Below are positions 55,001 through 62,578 of a stretch of DNA of 64,000 nucleotides, one piece after another. The notes below the pieces were generated by a model. It searched no databases, had not been told where the DNA came from, and worked only from the letters and a program-made list of their open reading frames with translations. Source of the DNA: JAXLVB01 sp046329195 (lineage in GTDB: Bacteria; Bacteroidota; Bacteroidia; Cytophagales; Spirosomataceae); assembly GCA_046329195.1 (NCBI GenBank), contig JAXLVB010000001.1, positions 496,001 to 560,000 on the forward strand, in the 5' to 3' direction. Numbering within the stretch: the first letter of the stretch is position 1; each line of letters begins with the position of its first letter. A program made the translations under genes and the position numbers.

Positions 55001-57059
55001 TGACGAAAAGGTGGCTCGCTATCTTCGAGTACAAAATCCAAATTCAGAAGGATTGAAACTTTTCACAAGAGTAACGACCTTGTGAACTGGACGGACTTCG
55101 AGTACAAAATCCAAATTCAGAAGGATTGAAACGCTCGACTGGGTCGTGAGCTTGGTGTAAGCTATGGCCTTCGAGTACAAAATCCAAATTCAGAAGGATT
55201 GAAACTATGAAAAAGCCTTCCCATTCGTCAAATATTCGGGACTTCGAGTACAAAATCCAAATTCAGAAGGATTGAAACTTCCCGCCTATTTCCAAGCCTG
55301 CCAACTGGCAAAAATCTTCGAGTACAAAATCCAAATTCAGAAGGATTGAAACCCGAATCGGGTTATCAAGTCAAGGTCTCAATTCCCCAGCTTCGAGTAC
55401 AAAATCCAAATTCAGAAGGATTGAAACTCTTACGCTCGGTTCTTCCCTTTTTTTAGACTTTCTGCTTCGAGTACAAAATCCAAATTCAGAAGGATTGAAA
55501 CCAGGACATGCGCCCGATGATGTCTCGATAGCGCAATCTTCGAGTACAAAATCCAAATTCAGAAGGATTGAAACTCCCCTACCTTCAACCACCAGTAGGG
55601 CGTTTTGTTGTCTTCGAGTACAAAATCCAAATTCAGAAGGATTGAAACGTGCCTCCTCAAATAGTGATTGAACCTTTTTAACATTCTTCGAGTACAAAAT
55701 CCAAATTCAGAAGGATTGAAACACTGTAAGTGCAGCATAAGACCTACAGACGCTTCAGCTTCGAGTACAAAATCCAAATTCAGAAGGATTGAAACCTATC
55801 CAGTTGATATCGGGCAGCTCCATTTCGGGTACTTCGAGTACAAAATCCAAATTCAGAAGGATTGAAACCCTCAAAATGTTGATGTGCTAATTAGCTGTTA
55901 TGATTCCTTCGAGTACAAAATCCAAATTCAGAAGGATTGAAACCAACCAACTCATCAATCTCCGCTACGGAGCGTAAAATCTTCGAGTACAAAATCCAAA
56001 TTCAGAAGGATTGAAACAAGGACAGATTTGAGGTGGTTCCAATTGCCCTAACAACTTCGAGTACAAAATCCAAATTCAGAAGGATTGAAACTATAGTGTA
56101 CCCTTGCCTACAACGTATTGAGAGGGTTCTTCGAGTACAAAATCCAAATTCAGAAGGATTGAAACCACCTACTTGTGATACTTGACTAATTGAGACAGGC
56201 ATCTTCGAGTACAAAATCCAAATTCAGAAGGATTGAAACATTCTAAAAAAGACGAACTAAACGAACGAATCAACGAGCTTCGAGTACAAAATCCAATATT
56301 CAGAAGGATTGAAACTTGCTACGCAAAGAAAATTACCTTCTACGCCCGTGTACTTCGAGTACAAAATCCAAATTCAGAAGGATTGAAACGTTATTTTGTT
56401 GAGTATTATCTATAATCGCACCAAAAACTTCGAGTACAAAATCCAAATTCAGAAGGATTGAAACTCTATCTCTACGGAAAAAAAGTAGGGCTTGACAAAG
56501 CTTCGAGTACAAAATCCAAATTCAGAAGGATTGAAACCCCACTCATTGGTCTCTTGGTCGTACCAAAAAATAGCCTTCGAGTACAAAATCCAAATTCAGA
56601 AGGATTGAAACACAGGCTGGCAAGACCCAAATTCTACCGATATTCACAAGCTTCGAGTACAAAATCCAAATTCAGAAGGATTGAAACCTTGAGTAGGGCC
56701 ATTTCTGACAGGAATGTTTCGTTGAGCTTCGAGTACAAAATCCAAATTCAGAAGGATTGAAACAAAAATACATTAACCTGACAAGCATACGAGTAAGCCC
56801 CTTCGAGTACAAAATCCAAATTCAGAAGGATTGAAACAACAGCATCTTCCAGTCGTTTTTCAATAGCCTCAATCTTCGAGTACAAAATCCAAATTCAGAA
56901 GGATTGAAACAATATTGGTAGTGCGGACGCACTATTTTACGCCAACCATCTTCGAGTACAAAATCCAAATTCAGAAGGATTGAAACTCGAACGGTAAGGA
57001 AAACGGACGGCACCGCTCGAAACTTCGAGTACAAAATCCAAATTCAGAAGGATTGAAAC
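43015..57059 (+). CRISPR. Type I-B CRISPR array, 190 repeats and 189 spacers (hand count)
   Basis: The repeat is 37 nt, begins CTTCGAGTACAAAATCC and ends CAGAAGGATTGAAAC. I located 190 starts from 43015 to 57023, with unit lengths of 73-77 bp, so spacers are 36-40 nt. Every repeat looks identical except number 180 (56278-56315), which has one inserted T (CCAATATTC instead of CCAAATTC). A degenerate repeat near the far end fits that end being the oldest. Four spacers occur twice: 4 and 19, 44 and 189, 93 and 184, 152 and 157. A weak AATCC/GGATT stem is possible in the repeat. Array, leader and cas operon share one strand. PAM and targets cannot be read from the array alone. Confidence 0.98.
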
Positions 57060-58073
57060 CAAACAATTGACTTGTAATAAATTTTGCTCTACTTTTCTTC
57101 ATTGTAAAGTTTCATTAGGCTTAATTTTTTGCCATGCGGATTAGGGAGTTCCAAATCTGCATTTGGTAAAAACAAAGTAATTAACTTTTCTGTCTATCCT
57201 CTTGCTTTGCGGGTTGATTTTGGGATGTAATTCATGGATGTAGTAGTTAGTAGCAATTTTTATTAGTCAAGCTATTCATTCCAATTTGTTAAAAGTAGAT
57301 TAAGTCAACTTGTGATAGAGTGGGTATAATTCATAAAAACAGGTTCACTTGGGTCAAATCAATTTCTTTCTCATTCCGAGCAATTCCCATGATGACCTCA
57401 CCGATAGCGATGAATCTGATGGTTAGTCCAAAATATCCACCTACTATACTTTAAGGACGTTTACTGAGAGATTTGTTTCATACCTCAAATTTTTTCTTGA
57501 ATTAGGAGATGATGTTGTTGATTACTTCCGATTTCTCATCAGTTACCAAAGGGTAGTATTGAGTGGCGTTTCGTAGGCAATAAGGTTACTCAGAGTAAGT
57601 AAACATAAAAAATATCAGAAGCTGTTTGAGTTGATAGAATAAAGTATTTTCAGATTATTTTCGAGCGAAACGAGGCACATTTTGCAGACGTAGCCAGTAG
57701 CTAAGGCGAAAAAATGTAACGAATCGGTCCGCCGATGCGGTTGTAGCCAAAAATAAGCAAAAAGACAAACCGAGATTAATTCAAACAACTTCTCAAAGAT
57801 TTACAACGAAAGTTTGGGGATAGTCGAAGCCTAAGATTTGGCCAGTTTGTCTGTTTTACCGATGGTTTGTACTGCCTCAAAACGCTTTTTGAATTTGGGG
57901 TTAAAGGCTTTGTATATAGATGGAGTGCAGAAAAGAAATTACTCTGTATTTATAAAATCTGAAAATGAAACAAAAATAAAGAAAATTTCCTATTCAAAAA
58001 ACGTCAATTATTCGTCAGTTTAAACATTTAAAAATATATAAATTGTTGATTATTAATGTTTTATATATTTAAT
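57060..58073. other. Region after the array with no intact gene
   Basis: Trailer side of the array. On the minus strand near 57831-57940 there is a short coding-like remnant (SIYKAFNPKFKKRFEAVQTI, then GKTDKLAKS and a stop at 57831) without start or upstream open frame, perhaps the end of a deleted gene. Nothing else is recognisable; the region looks like eroded accessory DNA. Confidence 0.4.
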
Positions 58074-58094
58074 TTCAAATCCTGTCATCCCGAC
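58074..58094 (+). other. tRNA 3'-end fragment (tRNA-Pro-like), possible attachment site
   Basis: TTCAAATCCTGTCATCCCGA has the layout of a T-loop, T-stem 3' strand and acceptor 3' strand of a tRNA, and CATCCCGA fits a Bacteroidota tRNA-Pro acceptor arm. The 5' part of the tRNA is missing, and the upstream sequence is unrelated AT-rich DNA. A second GGGTTCAAATCCTC copy lies at 58101-58114. Tyrosine integrases often use tRNA 3' ends as attachment sites and leave such fragments. No integrase is in the window. Confidence 0.4.
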
Positions 58095-58116
58095 ATTAGA
58101 GGGTTCAAATCCTCAC

Positions 58117-58151
58117 AAAAGCCGCTAAATCGCACGATTTAGCGGCTTTTT
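58117..58151 (+). terminator. Strong rho-independent terminator
   Basis: A perfect stem AGCCGCTAAATCG / CGATTTAGCGGCT with a three-base loop is followed by a T run and preceded by an A run, so it may work in both directions. It follows the tRNA fragment and probably once terminated that tRNA transcript. Confidence 0.85.
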
Positions 58152-58626
58152 GTTTCTAAAAAGCACAACGAAAATCAAGTTTCCTCCGTTGTTGGTCAAC
58201 GGAGGAAATGGAATAGTCAAAGGGGGGATTTTGATAGGTGGTAATTTTGCTTGGAAATCTGCGAGAAGACGAATCGTTAAGTTTTATAGAAATGCGTATA
58301 ATATTAAAATGGAGAAATATCAACCCATACACCATTGGTTATTACACCAAAATGAAGGTATTGGCAAATATGTTTCTACGGCGATAAAAAACCAACCTTG
58401 GAATACACATATAGTACCCACTGAGGCATTACAAAAAGTAGGATTACAAAATACTCAAAGTGGATGGAGTACACTACACATGGCTATTGAAGGCAGATTG
58501 CCAGCAGGCAGTGTTCACAATTTAAGTAAAATTCTACAATTTCAATATGGTACACCACAAGCATTTCAGTATATGGTTTATGGTGTGCCTGGTGTAATTG
58601 GGGATATTGTAAATACAAATAGATAA
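58150..58626 (+). pseudogene. Polymorphic-toxin (Rhs-type) C-terminal fragment
   Basis: The 158-codon frame has only a TTG start inside the terminator, so it looks like the 3' end of a larger gene whose core has been lost. The piece NAYNIKMEKYQPIHHWLL, then GKYVSTAIKNQPWNTH, has the character of a His-rich nuclease-type tip, with HHW and NQPWN motifs, but I cannot assign a family securely. A likely immunity gene follows after 5 bp. An Rhs N-terminal fragment lies downstream at 60234. Whether a translatable form remains (for example from the ATG at MEKYQ) is unclear. Confidence 0.5.
58180..58197 (+). repeat. 18-bp direct repeat, copy 1 (copy 2 at 59815-59832)
   Basis: TTTCCTCCGTTGTTGGTC occurs at 58180-58197 and again at 59815-59832, flanking the two toxin/immunity-like cassettes. 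It may be a recombination scar of toxin-tip exchange or a dispersed short repeat. Confidence 0.6.
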
Positions 58627-58631
58627 ACGAA

Positions 58632-59039
58632 ATGGTATTTGAATGTGATATTTGTACAAATATAATAGGGGTTTATGACGAAATCCCTCAAATAAAGGTA
58701 AGTACTAACAAACGTGCTTTAAAGGAACAGTACATTCAAAAAAATGTGATTTATATCGACTTGCACGGATTTTGTTATAAAATAATAGATGTAACTGTTA
58801 TTAGTAAGTTTATACCTTATTGGGAGGCCATTATTACTTTTAAAAGATGGTATAATTTAAAAATCACCGTTTCAAAAGAGCCATTCAAACAAATGCCATT
58901 TGAGGAGTTTAAGCATTTAGTTCTTAAAGGAATTGAAGCTAATAAAAGCTATTGGGAGAATGTATTGCTATATAAAGAGGCAAAAAAAGCTATTGAAAAG
59001 TGTAACTCTTTTAATGATGTTTCATTGGTACTTAAATAA
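58632..59039 (+). CDS. Small protein after toxin tip, candidate immunity protein
   Basis: The 135-aa protein has no recognised domain. It begins MVFECDICTNIIGVYDEIPQ and is rich in Lys, Ile and aromatic residues, with no signal peptide or membrane segment, so it is probably cytoplasmic. It starts 5 bp after the toxin-like fragment, the usual place for a dedicated immunity gene in polymorphic toxin systems. The role rests on this position only. Confidence 0.5.
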   Translation: MVFECDICTNIIGVYDEIPQIKVSTNKRALKEQYIQKNVIYIDLHGFCYKIIDVTVISKFIPYWEAIITFKRWYNLKITVSKEPFKQMPFEEFKHLVLKGIEANKSYWENVLLYKEAKKAIEKCNSFNDVSLVLK

Positions 59040-59092
59040 AATTGTAACCTAACCCCCGTTCGGTGTTGGCTGTGCCTACGTCGGAGTGAGGG

Positions 59093-59240
59093 CGAATCTT
59101 AGATTCGAGAGCGGTGGGGCAAAAGAGCCAGCTATGACAAAAGCGTGTTTTTTTGGATAATGACAGGCTTTGAAAAATGCTATTGCATTTTGCTCATCAG
59201 AAGATGAGCATTCACACTGACGTAGTGAAAAAACACTACG
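59093..59240. repeat. Cluster of three perfect hairpins
   Basis: Three inverted repeats lie close together: CGAATCT-T-AGATTCG (59093-59107), TGCTCATC-AGAA-GATGAGCA (59189-59210) and CGTAGTG-AAAAAA-CACTACG (59221-59240). They sit in non-coding DNA between the first immunity-like gene and the second toxin-like tail. They resemble dispersed palindromic repeats more than terminators, since only short T runs follow. Confidence 0.6.
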
Positions 59241-59427
59241 CCAAGCGGGGGAACATGGTTTGACAACGGTAGGAGTTGGAGCGTTAGGCTTTGTAGTAGG
59301 TGCAGCAGGTGCTCCTGTGGTACTAGCAGTAATTGCTGTTGGAATCATCTATGCTGCCTATGAAGATGATATTTGGCATGATTACGATAAAGCAAATGCT
59401 ACAAACTTTAAAGAACCTGATAAATGA
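59221..59427 (+). pseudogene. Second toxin-like C-terminal tail (hydrophobic, Gly-rich)
   Basis: After a stop at 59218 a 68-codon frame reads GEHGLTTVGVGALGFVVGAA, then GAPVVLAVIAVGIIYAAYED and a charged end at 59427. The glycine-rich hydrophobic stretch is like the membrane-active tip of some polymorphic toxins. No ATG start exists, so it is a remnant or displaced tip. Its stop overlaps the next start by 4 bp (ATGA), as for a toxin-immunity pair. Confidence 0.45.
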
Positions 59428-59879
59428 AAAGAATACTATTTTCATATCTGCATGGATTCCATCAATTGTATCGTAGAAGTAACGATGCTGACATATATGT
59501 ACAAACTATCGTCATTTTAATGGAAGGTTTTTTTATTCTTTTTTTATCTGCTCTTTTTAAATTCCATATTCCAACAACTGAGGAATTAGGCAATAAATGG
59601 GTTGTAAGAACAATTAAAATTTCAATACTTTTTCTTTTAAATCGTTACCTTTTTGGCATTCGTGAGAGCGTTTATTTAGAATATCCGCCCATGTCAAAGC
59701 GAACAATTCTTTTGATAACTCTATTTTATTTTGCAGTTACGATTGGTTTTTTATTTTATTCTTCAAAGCATAGTTACCCCCCCCCGTTGTTCGTAGCAAC
59801 CACAAAACGGGGTTTTTCCTCCGTTGTTGGTCTTGTGACCAACAAACAGGCGCAAGCAAAAGTCGGCATAAATCATTGA
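59424..59879 (+). CDS. Multi-pass membrane protein, candidate immunity to the second tip
   Basis: The 151-aa protein has hydrophobic segments near residues 26-45, 68-85 and 91-112, so it is likely an inner-membrane protein. It overlaps the toxin-like tail by 4 bp. Immunity proteins against membrane-active toxins are often small membrane proteins, so this role fits, but no family was recognised. The last 35 residues (after about 117) come from sequence that repeats part of 58180-58197 and may be a fused, non-native end. Confidence 0.5.
   Translation: MKRILFSYLHGFHQLYRRSNDADIYVQTIVILMEGFFILFLSALFKFHIPTTEELGNKWVVRTIKISILFLLNRYLFGIRESVYLEYPPMSKRTILLITLFYFAVTIGFLFYSSKHSYPPPLFVATTKRGFSSVVGLVTNKQAQAKVGINH
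59815..59832 (+). repeat. 18-bp direct repeat, copy 2
   Basis: Second copy of the 18-bp sequence at 58180-58197. It lies inside the 3' end of the candidate membrane immunity gene and is read there as FSSVVGL. Confidence 0.6.
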
Positions 59880-60233
59880 TAATCAACTAAAAAAAATAAC
59901 CCCATGTACCACCACGATATTCAGTTTTTTACCGCTACCCCGCTTGCCCCAATTTGTCCCGATAGCTATCGGGAGGGCTTAACAAGGCATAGCGTTTCCC
60001 CCCCCACTGGTCGTAGGCTGCCCTACAAGAGAGCGTCCACTCGTAGGTGGCTATTGGAGATAAGGGGATAAGGACAAAAAAGTATTTCTCAAGTTCCCCA
60101 AGCTATCCCTAATTTTAGCACTACAGATGCTACATGGAGCAAAGTATCCAACTATAAGTACCTGAAAAACAGTTATTAATAACAATAATCAGCAGGATTT
60201 AACACACCCTAATGATACAACCCTACTTCCCTT
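59880..60233. other. Region between the toxin cassettes and the Rhs N-terminus, gene remnants
   Basis: A 55-codon frame at 59904-60071 starts MYHHDIQFFTATPL, which resembles the start of REP-associated (Y1) tyrosine transposases of Cytophagales, and then becomes unrelated. An 18-bp perfect palindrome TCCCGATAGCTATCGGGA lies at 59957-59974. A 35-codon tail (SISQVPQAIPNFSTTDATW) ends at 60179 and may be the end of a lost gene. None is intact. Confidence 0.35.
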
Positions 60234-60707
60234 ATGAAATCTTGTTTACCTATCGCCTTGTTGCTACTAAATCTCCTCTTGGGCTGGGAGGCATCCGCCC
60301 AAACCGCCACCAACTCCGTCAAAGCAGTTCAACAAACCAAAGCCACCACCGCCTTGCCTGTGGATAAATTATTGCCACAACTCACGCCCAAGTCGCCCAA
60401 CGTAGCGGCAATGGCCAAATACATTGAGCAACCCGTCAGCTACTATACAGGGCTACCCACCATCGAGATACCCCTCCATACCGTTAGTGTAGGCAGCCTC
60501 CAAGTACCCATTACCCTCAGCTACCATGCCTCGGGCAATCGGGTCAACGACATGGCCAGTTGGGTCGGCTTAGGCTGGTCGCTCAAGGCAGGCGGTGCCA
60601 TCACCTCCGTTGATTTCTATGACAAAATCAACGGAGTTTTCTGGTTTAACTACCTTATTTACAGTTTTCGCATTGAACAGCGTGAGGGGCCTTTATTCCT
60701 TTGTTGA
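60234..60707 (+). pseudogene. Rhs/YD-repeat protein, N-terminal fragment
   Basis: The 157-aa frame has a signal peptide (MKSCLPIALLLLNLLLGW, ASAQ) and then the conserved start of Bacteroidota Rhs proteins: SPNVAAMAKYIEQPVSYYTG, PTIEIPLHTV, LPVTLSYHASG-like sequence and WVGLGWSLKAGGAI. Intact members exceed a thousand residues with YD repeats and a variable toxin tip. Here homology stops near residue 135, so the gene is truncated by deletion. It probably once belonged with the toxin tips at 58150-59427 or a related copy. Confidence 0.75.
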
Positions 60708-60821
60708 TAGGTAAGCGAAGCGACACTAACAAAGATGGCAAGGGGATCGGTAGAAAGAATTGAAATCCCTACCCTAATCCAAAAGGCAGGTATTCTTCTA
60801 ATAAAATCAGTAATTGTCTCT

Positions 60822-61274
60822 CTACACCAAATTCCCCTCTGCATCGTACCTAACTTTGAAGGTAAAGGCAAAAGGACTTTCACCGTGTTGCTGGAGATGA
60901 TTGAGCCGTTCTTTGGCTTCGTCAAGGGTGGGTTCATGGCCAACTGGAACCCACCAAAGTACCAGATAAGCCTTCAAGTGCTTCTCAAACCAGTTGTTGC
61001 GGTCTTTCATTACGTCACGGTGAGCACTCCGAAAGGCAAAGTCTCGGAGCGTATCTATAGAAGTCCAGACCGACATGTTTACGATATAGAGCGGGTCGCC
61101 AAAAGGATTGTAGCCAGTAGCATTATCAGACTCTTCGTCTTTGAGCCGCCACACGAACCCTTCGCTTTGCTCGGCCAAGGCATTGATAGAAGGAATTTGG
61201 GCCACAAAATCAGCAATTTGTGGATGGTCAATGGGAGCTAACAGGCGAGCGATGTTGAGTTGGGCTAAGTACAT
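60822..61274 (-). CDS. DUF3291 domain protein
   Basis: The 150-aa protein matches DUF3291 end to end: YLAQLNIARLLAPIDHPQIA, GFVWRLKDEE, NMSVWTSIDTLRDFAFRSAH and YLVLWWVPVGHEPTLDEAKE. The fold is a dimeric alpha-beta barrel as in antibiotic-monooxygenase-like and heme-binding proteins; the biochemical role is not established. It is complete and separate from the Rhs debris. Confidence 0.9.
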   Translation of the reverse strand: MYLAQLNIARLLAPIDHPQIADFVAQIPSINALAEQSEGFVWRLKDEESDNATGYNPFGDPLYIVNMSVWTSIDTLRDFAFRSAHRDVMKDRNNWFEKHLKAYLVLWWVPVGHEPTLDEAKERLNHLQQHGESPFAFTFKVRYDAEGNLV

Positions 61275-61486
61275 TGATTAAATAATTTGAGAAGTTGGCA
61301 ATTTGAAAATGAAGCAGAACGAAAATATTATTCCCATAGTCCTTGTTAGAAGTAAGTATTTGGCTTTTAGGTGCTTATAGCTAATCGTTTTGCACCTTAA
61401 AACTTAATTAACATCGGCTAAATAGTGTATTGAGCTAATTAGTTGTTGGTGATTTTCTGTTTTTCGGGAAGTTTAGAAAAACGATT

Positions 61487-62548
61487 TTACTCCATCTCCA
61501 ATACAAACTGCAAGGTACGCCATTCGGACCAATACATCCATCCGTCCATGAGTTTGTCAGGCAAAAAGCCACAATGTCCTCCTTCGGGTGTTACTTCTAA
61601 AAACACATACGACGACTGCCGACACGTACTGGTAGGCGAGCAACCCTCCGAGAGCATAGGGTCGTTGGAGGCGTTGAATAGCAAGGTTGGTACTCGAATG
61701 TTTTCTAAATAGTACATCGAACTGTTCTTGATATAGTAGTCTTCGGCATCTACAAAGCCGTGGAGCGGAGCCACATAGGTTTCAGTCAGTTCTTCTAAGG
61801 AATTGATAGCCAGTAAGCGGTTGGCTTTTTCGGCACTAATGATTCCTTTTTGGGCTTTGGCTTTCACTTTGGCGAGTAGTTTGTTCTTGAATCGCCGAGC
61901 ATAAAACCGACTCATTAGGCCATTAGAAAGCAACGGCGCACTACTCAGCAAATCGCAAGGTGCCGACATGGCTACGGCTTTCTTAATAGCATTGGGGGTG
62001 CTTTCGGCTTGTTCGCCGAGGTATTTAAGCACCAGATTACCTCCTAAGCTAAAACCAACCAATACGATTTCGTGATAACGACCCAGCGCTAGCACGTAGT
62101 CAATTACCGCTTTGAGGTCATCGGTGGCGCCATGATGGTAAAATCGCTCTAGGCGGTTGGGTTCGCCACTACATCCTCGGAGGTTCCAGGCGAGGGCGTC
62201 ATAGCCTTTTTGGTTAAAGGTCCGCACCATGCCTAGCATGTATGTACGCTCCGACGAACCCTCTAACCCGTGGCTCAAAATCACCAAAGGTCTAGCCGAA
62301 TCCGGAGGTTTGGGAAGAATCGTATTGGCTGCAAAAGACCAATCCAAATCCAAGAAGTCGCCATCGGGTAGCTCTAGTCGTTCACGCACATAGTCCACCC
62401 CACTTACCTTTCGGAAAGCACTCGGGATGATGGTCTGTAAATGTTGTTTGTTTTTCAGCCAACGAGGGGGCCGATAGGTAGATTGTTCAATTAGTGGCAT
62501 CGGTTCATGGGTCAACGATACTGCTTCAAAGATGCTTTTTTTGAGCAA
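61487..62548 (-). CDS. YheT-family alpha/beta hydrolase
   Basis: The 353-aa protein has the YheT/EMB8 hydrolase layout: RPPRWLKNKQHLQTI near the N-terminus, LSHGLEGSSE for the oxyanion region, nucleophile S167 in GFSLGGN, Asp296 in FNASNDP and His325 in GGHCGF. Members are putative esterases or acyltransferases of uncertain substrate. A start at residue 17 (MPLIEQSTYRP) is also possible. It follows the ComEC gene on the same strand after about 30 bp and may share its transcript. Confidence 0.9.
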   Translation of the reverse strand: MLKKSIFEAVSLTHEPMPLIEQSTYRPPRWLKNKQHLQTIIPSAFRKVSGVDYVRERLELPDGDFLDLDWSFAANTILPKPPDSARPLVILSHGLEGSSERTYMLGMVRTFNQKGYDALAWNLRGCSGEPNRLERFYHHGATDDLKAVIDYVLALGRYHEIVLVGFSLGGNLVLKYLGEQAESTPNAIKKAVAMSAPCDLLSSAPLLSNGLMSRFYARRFKNKLLAKVKAKAQKGIISAEKANRLLAINSLEELTETYVAPLHGFVDAEDYYIKNSSMYYLENIRVPTLLFNASNDPMLSEGCSPTSTCRQSSYVFLEVTPEGGHCGFLPDKLMDGWMYWSEWRTLQFVLEME

Positions 62549-62578
62549 ATTGTTGCAGCACGCTGATAATCTTTCATT

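Noticed and set aside
43004..57034. Dozens of 60-136-codon frames inside the CRISPR region with recurring peptides such as NPSEFGFCTR and STKSKFRRIET
   Set aside because: These are translations of the repeat itself in different frames; they carry no gene.
59076..59348. 90-codon minus-strand frame over the hairpin cluster
   Set aside because: It is antisense to the Gly-rich toxin-like tail and has low-complexity Ala/Pro/Thr composition.
60735..61241. 168-codon plus-strand frame opposite DUF3291
   Set aside because: The minus-strand DUF3291 match covers the same span from end to end.
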